Shown here in pieces: positions 1-9,260 of a stretch of DNA of 11,835 bases (position 1 is its first letter; each line of letters starts with the position of its first letter). The position numbers and the translations under genes were made by a program. This DNA is from Larix sibirica. Taxonomy: Eukaryota; Streptophyta; Pinopsida; Pinales; Pinaceae. The stretch lies in NCBI GenBank assembly GCA_004151065.3, contig NWUY0303907448.1, positions 1-11,835 on the forward strand, given 5' to 3'. The notes beneath the pieces were generated by a model. That model was not told the origin of the DNA, did not search any database, and saw only the letters and a program-made list of their open reading frames with translations.

Positions 1-1260
1 ATGTTTGGGGTGCTTCATGAGATTTGGGGTACATGGTGTATGTTCAACCCCTAGATGGTTTGAAACATGAGAGATAGTCCAAGACGGATATGCACAATTG
101 AGATTCCTTGATTAGTGGATGCTTGATCTCAGGATGGTGTTGGTTTGGTGTTATTCCCTTGGGAATTGGATATGTCTTGGTAGTTTGGTGGATGCCCTTC
201 ATTAAGGCCTCATGGAGGAGCCACTTACCTAGAGACCACCCTTCAAGGGTTTAAGATTTCACATCATGGAGGAGGGATTTAATCTCTAGTCAGCATGTGG
301 AAACTTGGTTTCTTGTTTGAAGGATTGGAGATGGCTTGGGGATGCCTGGGGCTTCAATGATGTTCTTACAAGGGGTTGTTGACCTAGTGGAGTACATTGA
401 TTTGGAGGATAGATGAAGTATGTGGAGGCTTGTGATGGACACTTGTTGTGGACTTTCCTTATGTAACTACATCACATTGGAGTCATTATTATGTATGACA
501 TCACCATTGGAGCACGACACACATGTACTTTAGAGTGAATCTCTCACTCATGTGGCCTACAAGGGATCATGCAGGTTGCTTGTAAGGGCTTAGGACCATA
601 TAGTATTGTTGGCCACCCTTATCTCTCATATAAACATAGGAAGGAGAGTCTTTCTATTCATATGATCAATCGTACCCTTTTATTTGTACTTAGCTTTCTT
701 GAAGAAGTTGCTAAGGTTTTCTCATGAACCCTAAAAGAGTTATGATGTTTAAGGTTGGCGTATTTGTTGGAGCTTGATTCTTGTGACTAGGGTTTACTCT
801 TGTGAAGAAGAAGATGTTGGATATGACGATATCACATGTATGTTCATTGTTATTTGCTCTTGTGAAATTAGATTCTCTCTATCTCTAAGTCTTCACTTGT
901 ATTCTCTCTCTCTCTCTCTCTCTTGAGAGGCACTATGGTTTCTTGGTTTTCTTGGAGCACCTTCACAACAACTCAAAGTTATAGGGTTAAGTTTTTACAC
1001 CTAAAGATTAGGGTTTCGAGAGAAAACACCTAGGTGGATTGGTGAAGAAGAAGAGAAGAGGAGGATGTCCTACCATGGAGGATGTGTTGGAGAGATTCTT
1101 TCAGATTGGAATTTCTTGGTTGAGTAAGGGTTTGTTGATTTACCCTAGTTAGGTATTTTTGAATAGTTGGAGTTTTTGTACTAGCCTTGAGAGAAGGATA
1201 TGATATATACGTGTCCTTAATCTTATATATGAAGTTTCCAACTATCCATATATTGCGCAA
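1..1260. other. Non-coding, possibly LTR-derived repeat sequence
   Basis: No convincing protein-coding frame is present; reading frames are short and show no recognisable domain. The stretch is rich in TGG/GGA words. It holds a TATA-like box (TATAAA, 629-634), a (TC)10 run, a near-duplicate pair CATCACATTGGAG / CATCACCATTGGAG (470-482 and 499-512), and TTAGGGTTT (1008-1016) with related CTAGGGTTT and AACCCTAAA words between about 725 and 796. This mixture is common in plant LTR U3/R regions and also in gene 5' leaders. I saw no LTR termini, primer-binding site or gag/pol homology, so an LTR origin is only an inference. A distal promoter or leader of an unannotated gene is an alternative. Confidence 0.3.
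903..922. repeat. (TC)10 dinucleotide microsatellite
   Basis: This is an uninterrupted TC run of ten units, followed directly by TTGAGAGG, which is partly complementary to the run. CT-rich microsatellites are common in plant promoters, 5' UTRs and LTRs. Its length is likely to vary between individuals. Confidence 0.9.
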
Positions 1261-2400
1261 TTTCCATGTTTGAATTTTAGCTATATATATTATTTATGCA
1301 TTGCTATTTACAAATGTTTGTGTCATGGTGATTTGACAAAAGTAAAATGACAAATTGTCAAGTGCATTAACATATAATGAAGAAGAGAAAGGGATAGATT
1401 TATTGTTGTTATATTGCTATCAAAGTAAACTTTCTGACCTGGTTATCAATTGATAAGTTGCATTAGAAGGGGCTAAACCTTGATTCATTGTTTGATATAT
1501 TTTCTTCTTGATTTTCCATAAAGTGTGGGTCTATTTGAAGTGAATTGTTGTGATATTTTCATTGTTGTTTCATCCTTTAATTTACAATAGTCCTAAGGCT
1601 GAAAATTCCAAGGCTAAGATTCGAGAAACCTTCTACGAAGAATGTGAAATTTTAGTTTTACATTAATTGTTCGATTGCATGAAATCTTAATTAGAGGATG
1701 GTATTAACTGTCAATTGAAATATCGATTGGTAACCACAAAGGACTCAATAGGATTTGATTCCAAGAACTTCATGATTTTTTGCACAATAAAATCTACCAA
1801 TCAAGCTAATGAATAGGGCTATTAAGAAACCCATGCCACATTAACATCGTCGCAAGTACATTTTTTCAACCTTATTACCTAAAGATCTCCTCCATAAATT
1901 TTTAAAACGAATATCTTAAAAGATAACGCACAACATTCACCTATTAACCTTACCCAAGTTAACAAACATCATTATAATAGCATTACACATAGAGGAGATA
2001 AAGGAAAAACCTCTTCCACATAACAAGACACTATACATTCAAGATCACCTTGAAATTGAGTTAGAATCACTTATTACTAAACTTGTCTACCAAAATATAT
2101 TTATACTTTTTTTGGTTAAACAAATAATATTTTTTTTATATTCTAATTTAAAATATTATACTAAGCTGTAGTTGACTAATCCCTATTTTAGAAATATATC
2201 TTCAATTAAAAAATTCTAAATTAAAAATATATATATCATATCAAACTTACTTAAAACTTTACCTAATTTTAATTGTAATATAAGTGGAAAATATATTATC
2301 TCATATCATGTCTAAGTATCTTAGAATTTACTATTTATTTTAAAGGTTTGAAACATCCACTTACAAATATAATACAAACATAATTTTTGGTTTGTTATAT
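1261..2400. other. AT-rich intergenic sequence without a gene
   Basis: All frames on both strands are broken by frequent stops, and no domain, RNA gene or clear repeat was recognised. AT content rises sharply between about 2090 and 2400, with long A/T runs. The far end adjoins the 3' side of the minus-strand LINE. I see nothing functional that I could defend here. Confidence 0.6.
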
Positions 2401-2625
2401 TTTTTTGTTCGGTGGAAAAAAACTGTCCTACTGGTATTCATTATGTGAATCAAATAGTACAAATAGCATAAGTCCTCAAAAAACTTAATATTAAGAGATG
2501 ACTGCTAAAATCCTTTAGTAACAACATATCCAAATATGAAAATATGTTCACATCAAGAGACTTCATCAAATACAAAAATGGCATAACTAATACATATATA
2601 TGTTCACAATGCCAGAATCAATACA

Positions 2626-4614
2626 TTATGCCTCCCGAAATTCCTCCCATCTAATATATCCATCATCACCTTCATAAGCCTCTTTGGAAAGTGCATCTGC
2701 CATCGCATTATGCTGCCGGTAGATATGATCAAAAGAAATTTCCCTGAAAAGCTTGATTTTTTCTTTGATTCTACAACACCACTGATATAAAGAGATCACA
2801 TTCAACTTATACTCACTTTTTGCCTATTTGATTGTCACCCTAGAATCTCCAACTATAGACAGTGCATGAAAACCAAAAGCATATGAAACTGTAAGCACAC
2901 TCCAAAGCCCAAGTAATTCAGCTTTGGTATTAGTACCCCTACCACAGTTCAACTTAAGAGTAAAATAGTGGTCCTTGTTTATCTATATCACTCCCCCCAC
3001 AACACGACAACCATCCACCTCAGATCCATCAAAAAAAGCCACCGACCTATGATAAGAAATATTGGGTGCATCATCTTGTCTGGTACAAGACAAATCAGAT
3101 ACTGAGCAATAATATTTGATAATCATCCTAATTCTGTGGCAAGAAATAGTCAGGTTTGGGCTCCTGTCATTAAATATGGCTTCATTCCTAGACCTCCAGA
3201 CCTCCCAAGATATCACAACAGGAAAATAAGGGAGGCTCTTGCAGTTCATGTGCCAATTGAGTGCACAAATACCAAACAGACTCGTGCCCCATTGATCGGT
3301 TAATTTGAGTTTCAATGTAATTAATGACCAAAGAGATCTAGTAAACTCACATTCAACCAGAATATGATTTGATGTTTCCAAACTGCACTTACAAAGAAAA
3401 CAAATACTCGGGCCTATCCAACCTCTTTTAGATAAGTTATCCCAAGTTTTCAAGCCACCACGGAGAGCATGCCACATAAAACATTGGATTTTCAGTGGAA
3501 TCTTCCATTTCCAAAGCACCTTGTACCATCAATCAACTGGAAATATGCACCAGTTATTAATGATAGCTCTGTAAGCTAATCTAGCATTCAACATACTAGT
3601 AGCAGAGTTATTTATCCAAAGTAACTTGTCTTTATCCGTAGTCAAACGACATCCAACAGAATTAAGTTTATAGATGTATCGATCCCATTTAGTAGCAGTT
3701 TCATCTTGAAATCCCATCTCCATCGCAGTAAGCCAGTATGTTTAATTAGCGCCCTGGTGAGTTCTCTTAATTTTATTAAGTGTGGCATAATCAAACCTAT
3801 GAAGAGTATTGATAATTTCAGTGGACAGTGTATAATTTTCATCCATCCCTAGGATAGGGTCAATGCCCACTAATATATCTTTACCATTACCAACTCGCCA
3901 TGATAAATCCTGAGCCAGCCAATTATATACTTTGATAAAACCCACCCAGATGGAAGACGTTCCCTTGGTCTGCTTCAATGGATTCCTTATCCAGTTTATC
4001 ACATCATCCTTTATATATTTAACTGAGAGTATTCTGGACCAAAGAGTGGGCCCAAAAATCCCCCTCTAGAACCTTTTCAACCTGAGAGCGTAGCTAAAAA
4101 AGGACAAATTCCTGATACCCCATCCACCATTGCATTCTGGCAGCGCAATATACTCCCATCTAGTCATAACCAGATTGATGTTAGCCAAACCACCTGTCTA
4201 AAGAAAGTTAAAAAAGAGCTTCCTCAAGCAATTAATGATATAAACCGGGATCCGGAGGAGAGAAAACCAGTATATTGGTATGCCAGTAAGCACAGATTTT
4301 ACCAATGTCAGACGCCCTCTAACTGACAGTAAACTGTATGTCCATTGATTTATCTTTTGTTCGACTCTTTTGATAAGCCATAACCAATCGTTCCTCCTAT
4401 ATGCAGATGGCTTTAAGAAATATCCAAGGTATTTAAAACCTTCCTCTAATGTGCATAAATTATATGGGATCATTCTTTTAAAAACATCAATATTGCAATT
4501 TTCAAGCCCAAAATGATAAATATTCAACTTCCTATTCTTTACCAACATACCTGAAGCATCGCAAAAATCCTTGATAATGTGGTTATAGCACTGCCATTCA
4601 TCAACCGAGTTCAT
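2626..4614 (-). pseudogene. LINE ORF2 C-terminal half: RT, zf-RVT, RNase H
   Basis: One minus-strand frame covers 1,989 nt. Stops lie at 4198-4200 (TAG), 4066-4068 (TAG), 3742-3744 (TAA), 3529-3531 (TGA), 2983-2985 (TAG) and 2824-2826 (TAG), and no frameshift is needed. The RT C-terminal block shows FKYLGYFLKP and RGRLTLVKSVL...YWFSL. The zinc knuckle reads CFLC with H and C further on (C at 3400-3402, H at 3364-3366, C at 3349-3351). The RNase H domain keeps all four acidic catalytic residues: D of FFDGS (3028-3030), E of TKAELL (2917-2919), D of VGDSR (2845-2847) and D of MADALSK (2695-2697). Four of the six stops fall where the plus-strand LINE has tryptophan or where the family expects it, as with TGG changed to TAG or TGA. 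It is a pseudogene, but its surviving codons are well preserved. Confidence 0.88.
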
Positions 4615-4616
4615 GG

Positions 4617-4671
4617 AACCCCTTAGTACCAGACTTTTATCTTTACGAAACCCCTTAGTATCGGACTTTAA
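4617..4671. repeat. Two 23-bp imperfect direct repeats at a LINE edge
   Basis: Two copies, AACCCCTTAGTACCAGACTT+ and AACCCCTTAGTATCGGACTT+, lie at 4617-4639 and 4649-4671. They match at 20 of 23 positions with a 32-nt period. They sit immediately beyond the first recognisable RT codons of the minus-strand LINE. They may be a local tandem duplication made at a deletion or insertion junction, or part of an unrelated short repeat. Confidence 0.7.
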
Positions 4672-4789
4672 TACCTTCCATACTTTTGTAGGTATTGTGA
4701 TGGAGGGTAGGGTGAAAGGTCTTGTCCAGAATTTGTGAATAATTAATTGTTATGTTTCTTATAAGGATTATCAACAATAATGGAAAACT

Positions 4790-5140
4790 GTGGATGCTAG
4801 TGGGATAATACAAGATTCTAGGCTTATATTTGTTGGTGAGCTCAATTTTACTATGGATGTTTCAGAGATTTGGGGAAACAGTTCTAGATTTGACCCTCTT
4901 TCTGATTATTTTAAAGAACTTTTTTCTGAGACATCATTTATTGGATGTTGTTCCCTCAAAAATCTGTCCAATCTGTAGAAATGGGAGGGGAAGTGATGCT
5001 GTTGTGTGTAAAATGCTTGATCATTTTATGATGGTTGAGGATTTAGCTGGTTCTATAAGTAGATATAGGTCATGGGTAATCAATTCCTCTATATCGGGTC
5101 ATTCACCAATCTGTCTACAAATTGATGGTGAATCCATATC
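4790..5140 (+). pseudogene. LINE endonuclease fragment, catalytic residues changed
   Basis: This is the C-terminal half of an exonuclease-endonuclease-phosphatase (EEP) endonuclease, the enzyme that nicks target DNA for target-primed reverse transcription. The block with VGELNFTMDVSEIWG (from 4832) matches the family's G-D-F-N motif, but the Asp is Glu (4838-4840). The frame then changes, and NGRGSDAV...LDHF leads to SISGHSPI. There the invariant SDHxP motif has lost its catalytic Asp to Gly (codon GGT at 5097-5099). The family needs these acidic residues for metal-dependent cleavage, so the remnant could not nick DNA even if the frame were intact. Confidence 0.8.
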
Positions 5141-5774
5141 TCGCAACTTTCCCTTTAAATTTAATCATGTGTGGTTTGGGGATGATGAGTTTTGTACAAT
5201 GGCGAGAAACTTTTGGACTAATTTTGTAATAGCCGTGGAGGATGATCCTATGACTAGGTTCGATAAAAAACTTAAATGTTTAAAAAGAATGGTGATACGG
5301 TGGAAAAATAAAAGAAAAATAAATAGGCTTAAGAACTTTGTGATATTGAGGAAAATCCATAAAGTTTATATGTAGACAATATGTTTGGTTCTCTTTCCCA
5401 TGAGGACAAGAAGACTATATATGAGCTAGAAAGTATTAAAGCTAACATCTTGAAGGTGGAAGAAGATTCTTGGAGGCTGAAGAGCCAAGCAATATGGCTT
5501 GCCCAGGGAGATAACAATACAATTTTTTTCATAGTTATGCAAAATACCGAAGAAACCTTACAATATTTGGAACATGGAGGATGATAAGGGTGACTGGGTA
5601 AACACCCATGAAGATTTAGAGAATGCAGCCAGTTCTTGTTTTGCTAATATCTTTAAAGATCTTGGACATGCTGATATAATTTCTCAACTCAGATTGATCA
5701 TGCATTTTCCCTCCTTTTTTAATGAGACTGATGTTCAACATATTAGCAAAGAGGTTGCCTTGCAGGAAATTTAA
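5141..5774 (+). pseudogene. LINE ORF2 linker between endonuclease and RT
   Basis: This block joins endonuclease to RT. It contains FKFNHVWFGDDEFC, then a lysine/arginine-rich stretch. After a frame change near 5378 comes DSWRLKSQAIWLAQGDNNTI, the counterpart of the family's conserved WRLKSR..WL..GDNNTKFF segment. A second frame change near 5578 leads into the DKGDWVNTHEDLENAASSCF segment. This order is standard in plant L1 ORF2. TAG at 5373-5375 and TAA at 5772-5774 interrupt it. Confidence 0.75.
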
Positions 5775-7093
5775 GATGTTCTGAAACATTGTGCCAAAGA
5801 TAAAAGTACTGGACTAGATGGTTGGCCAGCTGAATTCTTCATAGGTTTCTTTGATATGCTGGGTGGTGAATTATTGGAGGTGGCTGAGCAGTCGAGGATT
5901 CAAACATATGTATATGGTGCCTTAAATTCCATTTTTTTAGCTCTCATACCTAAAAGTGACAAGCTTGAATGCTTTGTAGACTTCAGACCATTTCCTTATG
6001 TATCTTATTTACAAGATTATCACCAAGATCATATCTAATAGACTTGAGCCTTAACGAGAGGAGGTGATGTCCAAGGAACAATTTGGATTTTTGGCTAATA
6101 GGAAAAACCTTGATACCATTGGAGTCACTCAGGAATGCTTCCATTCAATCAAGTCAAAAAATTTGGATGCTCTTATCCTTAAAATGGATTTAGTTAAGGC
6201 ACATGACAAGGTGAATTGGGCCTTTCTAAGATTGCTTCTTCTCCAGATTGGGCTTCCATTGTCTATAACTGAGTGGATCATGGCATGTATTAACTCTGCT
6301 TGTTTTGTTGTATTAATTAATGGAACTCCAACAAAATTCTTCCAATGTTCCAGGGGGCTTAGGTAAGGGTGCCCTCTATCCCCTTTATTGTTCCTGCTGG
6401 TCATTGAGGGCTTAGCCCAATGATCTCAACTGCCAAAAATGATGGAAGATTATTAGGTATCAAAATTTAAACTGTTCAATATATTACTCCTTTGCTCTTC
6501 GTAGATGATGTGGGGATTTTTGGAAATGGTACTATTGAAGAGTGGTATGCCTTTTTGGAGATTATTACTCTTTTTTGTACAACTACAAGTATGGAGGTTA
6601 GTGCAAATAGGTTCTTTTTTTATGGAATGTTGTGGATGATGATACTTTTACTTAGATTGCTGCAATATTTCCATACAAAGTTGAATATCTAGCAGGTGGG
6701 ATGAAATATCTCAAATATATTTTAAAGCCTAATAATTACAGGATTTCAGATTGTTTGTGGATGGTTAGAGAAATTGAAAAAAGAAGTAGTAATTGGAGCT
6801 ATAGGTACTTGTCGTTGGGAGGAAGACTCACTCTGATTAGATTTGTGCTTATTGCAACCCTAGTTTATTGGTTCTCTCTAGCAAAGGTACCACTTAATAT
6901 CATACAAATGATTAGACATAAAATCTTTAACTTTCTTTGGTCTAGAGCTGCTAAAAATGAGAAAATCCATTTGCTAAGATGGGAAAGATTATCCTTACCA
7001 AAAGCTATGGGTGGTTGGGATATAAAAAATTTACAGTGGTTTATACTTGCTTTGTGTTTGAAAAGCTTTTGGAGAGGTTTATGTGGTACATGA
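5775..7093 (+). pseudogene. LINE reverse transcriptase domain, multiply broken
   Basis: RT motifs appear in the expected order. KDKSTGLDGWPAEFF is the degenerate KSPGPDG block. YKIITKIISNRL with SKEQFGF follows after a frame change near 5990. Motif A is LKMDLVKAHDKVNW, with its catalytic Asp at 6187-6189. Motif B is FFQCSRGLR-stop-GCPLSP, where TAA (6364-6366) replaces the conserved Gln. Motif C is LLFVDDVGIF (6498-6509 for FVDD), the FADD box with its two catalytic Asp retained. The thumb-side segments MKYLKYILKP and GGRLTLIRFVL...YWFSL follow. Further frame changes lie near 6420 and 6632. The catalytic Asp residues survive, but the frame is destroyed. Confidence 0.88.
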
Positions 7094-7980
7094 TTATGGA
7101 GTGATGTTCTTAAAGCTAAACATCTCAAGAATAAGTCTTTAGTTCAGTGGTTCAGGAATCCTGTGAAATCTGTTAGAGGTGTCTCAAATTTCTGGAATGG
7201 ATTTGTTTGGGCTCTCCCTTGGATTAGCAGGTGGTTCTCATGGAAAGTGGGCAAGGGTAGTCAAGTAATTGCAGGGATAGATCCCTTCATAGGTGGAGGG
7301 GAGACATTTGTACTTTCCTCTTGTATCATAGATTACCTGGCAAAATTTGGGTTCTGTAACTTGGATCCTCTTGGTTGAGAAGTTCTAGCTCATATTAGCT
7401 TTTTGCTGAAGATTTGGGACTTGGAGGACAGTGGGCAAAATAATGGACTGCATACATAGATTCTCTCAATAGAGTAGGTATCAGATTGAATGAGGAAGAA
7501 GATTTGTTGATTGGGGCTTGGAATGGAGCTATAGGATAGGTAACTACCAAAGGGGCTTATGATGCCATTTCCCATTTTAAGTATGAGGATGAAGCCAAAT
7601 GGTGGTATCATAGACTCTGGAAATGGTGCTTTCCAATGAGAATTAAATGTTTTTTCTGGTCATGCTTAGAAAACCACATTTTGACTTGGGATAACCTGGT
7701 TAGAAGGTGATGGTCTAGGCCTAGCTTTTGTATTTTGTGTAGAAGGAATTGTGAATTGTTTTCTCATATGTTTGTGAATTGTACATTATGCAAAAGCATT
7801 TGGAATGATATCAAATATGACCTGAACGTTACTCAGGAATGGGGCAATTCTTCTGTTGAAACCAATTTCAAAAATTGGGTGGATTCAATCAAATCTCACA
7901 AGTTCCTTCATGCTTTTGTTTGATGGGGTATTTGGAATACTAGGAATGAAGCCCTTTTTCACAATAAGCTTCATAATGTG
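7094..7980 (+). pseudogene. LINE connection region and zf-RVT zinc knuckle
   Basis: Downstream of RT the sequence continues in frame past a TGA (7091-7093) with LWSDVLKAKHL, then VGKGSQVIAGIDP. After a frame change near 7385-7400 it reads AYIDSLNRVGIRLNEEEDLL and WWYHRLWKWCFPMRIKCFFW, aligning with the same region of the minus-strand LINE. The zf-RVT knuckle is intact as CILC (Cys at 7729-7731 and 7738-7740), H at 7765-7767 and C at 7780-7782. A TGA interrupts just before WSRPSFC, and another (7921-7923) just before WGIWNTRNEALFHN. Confidence 0.82.
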
Positions 7981-8079
7981 GTGGTATGTAGCATGAAAAT
8001 TATGGGGCAATATAGAGTGTTTCACTCCAAGGGGAGGTCAAGAAAAGAAGACAAATATTTGAACTCCCTATTCTCGATC

Positions 8080-8539
8080 ATTTAGCTGCAAGTTACTTTG
8101 ATGGGGATGCTCTACTTGGGGATCGTGGTTGAGGAATGGTATTAAGGATAAATGAAGAGCATCTTTTCAAACTCTGGATGAACTATGGACATGGCACCAA
8201 CTCCAAAGCTGAGTTACTAGTACTGGGGGGTTATTACATTTTACATCTCTCATCGGTATTGATTCTTTATGTGTATTTGGTGATTCAAAGGTAATAGTTA
8301 ACTGGGCAAATGGTGCATCTAATTTACAAGTGTTATCTTTGAATCAATGGTGCAATCGAATTCACATGCTCATTTCTTCATTTTCAGAAATTACTATCAG
8401 TCATATCTATAGGGAATTCAACTCTACAACATATGATCTTTCAAAGATGGCAATCTGTGAACTTGAGGGGATTTTGCATATATTTGAATACCTGGAGGGT
8501 ACTCTTGTTTTTGAAGACTCAGTCTCTTTTATCAACTAG
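8080..8539 (+). pseudogene. LINE RNase H domain, broken
   Basis: This is the C-terminal RNase H of the plus-strand LINE, which in the family degrades the RNA strand of the RNA-DNA hybrid. ASYFDGDALLG gives the first Asp (8100-8102). HGTNSKAELL gives the Glu (8211-8213). After a frame change near 8260, CVFGDSKVIVNWANG gives the second Asp (8282-8284). HIYREFNSTTYDLSK corresponds to H..N..ADALSK, but the last catalytic Asp aligns with Tyr (TAT, 8432-8434). A TGA lies within the first strand region after GDRG. The frame closes at TAG 8537-8539. Confidence 0.82.
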
Positions 8540-8821
8540 TATTTGCTGGTCGATAGTATTGTCAGGTATTATTTGGAATTAAGTTTGTATTTCCAGTTTT
8601 GTACTTCAAGTGGTTTGGTCTATTGCACTTGTATGTCTTTTGTATGGCATTGATGGACTATGAACAAATGCAAAGATTTAGAACTAGGTGGCTCTGCTAC
8701 ACATGCACAATATAGGTTGATATTTGGATTTTGTATGTTATTGATGAACATGTAAAGATTTTGTTTTTTTGATTCATTCTAATAAATAACAAGAAACAAA
8801 TTTTTTTTTGGTTAAAAAAAA
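8540..8821 (+). other. LINE 3' UTR and A-rich tail
   Basis: This is non-coding sequence following the RNase H stop. It contains AATAAATAA (near 8780) and ends in a T run followed by GGTTAAAAAAAAT, after which the sequence character changes. A short 3' UTR ending in an A-rich tail fits a LINE end made by target-primed reverse transcription. The exact end is uncertain because the flank is also A-rich. Confidence 0.6.
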
Positions 8822-9066
8822 TACAAACATATTTTTGAAAAAAAAAACCAAATATTGATAGAAATATTAGCAAAATATTATTTGGAAACTCATATCCATT
8901 ATCAATTAAACTTCAAAATATATACATATTTCATAAATATAATAATAATAATATTCTATTTTAAAAGACACCAATTTAGTGATATCTAACTTATGAACTT
9001 CTAAAAAGAAAAAACATTTCCTAACCTTAAAATCCAAACATAAATTTATGGGCATATATTAAAAAA
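8822..9066. other. AT-rich spacer between LINE and DPMS1 promoter
   Basis: This is a short spacer with A runs and an AATAATAATAATATT stretch around 8940-8954. It has no coding frame. It separates the LINE tail from the putative DPMS1 core promoter and may contain upstream promoter sequence. Confidence 0.5.
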
Positions 9067-9099
9067 TATAAATATTCCTTTCTCTTTTTCTCCTCTTAT
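9067..9099 (+). promoter_or_regulatory. Putative DPMS1 core promoter: TATA box plus Y patch
   Basis: TATAAAT (9067-9073) is followed directly by a pyrimidine-rich stretch (about 9075-9099, CCTTTCTCTTTTTCTCCTCTT), a typical plant Y patch. They lie about 190 nt upstream of the DPMS1 ATG. Transcription starting roughly 30 nt downstream of the TATA box would give a 5' UTR of about 160 nt. The region is AT-rich in general, so a chance TATA match is possible. Confidence 0.4.
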
Positions 9100-9260
9100 T
9101 TGGAACTTATAACTATACATTTCGTATGTACTTTGTTGTTCTAAATAAATGTTAGAAGTGACGAAAACTTCAATTGTTTTTGAGAGACAGACAAAGTAAG
9201 GGACAAGGACTGAACACCTCGACTGCTCTCGAAATTATTTTGGCGCGGGAGATTGCGGAG

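Larger units (their letters stand above)
2400..4758 (-). mobile_element. Truncated, decayed LINE (plant L1 type), minus strand
   Basis: This is a non-LTR retrotransposon remnant read on the minus strand. In order it carries the RT C-terminal part, the connection region, the zf-RVT zinc knuckle and an RNase H domain ending at a TAA (2626-2628). A short 3' UTR follows, ending in an A-rich minus-strand tail near 2400-2410 (a T run on the plus strand). Endonuclease and the RT palm motifs, including the FADD box, are missing: homology begins just after the FADD position. Possible ORF1-like codons continue in frame upstream to about 4758. The outer limits are approximate, because I found no target-site duplication. 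RNase H at the C-terminus is typical of plant L1 LINEs. The element cannot be autonomous. Confidence 0.85.
4780..8821 (+). mobile_element. 5'-truncated, decayed LINE (plant L1 type), plus strand
   Basis: This second non-LTR retrotransposon lies head-to-head with the minus-strand one. It runs from the middle of the apurinic endonuclease domain through RT, the connection region, zf-RVT and RNase H to a 3' UTR ending in GGTTAAAAAAAAT (to about 8821). At about 4 kb it is shorter than full-length plant L1 elements; ORF1 and the first half of the endonuclease are absent, as expected from the 5' truncation usual in LINE insertion. The coding part needs at least eight frame changes and has numerous stops. 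Aligned by eye to the other LINE it is related but clearly divergent, so the two are different lineages rather than an inverted duplication. No target-site duplication was found. Confidence 0.88.

Noticed and set aside
1030-1260. Minus-strand 76-codon open frame in the first repeat-like region
   Set aside because: Low-complexity Ser/Thr-rich translation, no domain, and the opposite strand has the purine-rich leader-like pattern. It is best explained as chance.
2101-2160. Second LINE tail similar to the GGTTAAA tail near 8811-8821
   Set aside because: The shared TTTTTTTGGTTAAA word is on the plus strand, not in the orientation of the adjacent minus-strand LINE, and the flanks do not match. 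It is probably low-complexity coincidence.
6129-6404. Minus-strand 91-codon open frame across the RT motifs A and B
   Set aside because: It is antisense to the clear RT domain on the plus strand and has no homology of its own.
5760-6700. Retron, diversity-generating or group II intron reverse transcriptase
   Set aside because: The order of endonuclease, RT, zf-RVT and RNase H, and motifs such as RGLRxGCPLSP and FVDD, match plant LINEs. There is no retron RNA, template/variable repeat or intron ribozyme fold.
9174-9260. N-terminal extension of DPMS1 upstream of 9261
   Set aside because: The frame is open but contains no ATG; it could only begin at a TTG. The residues do not resemble the family, and the ATG at 9261 has good context.
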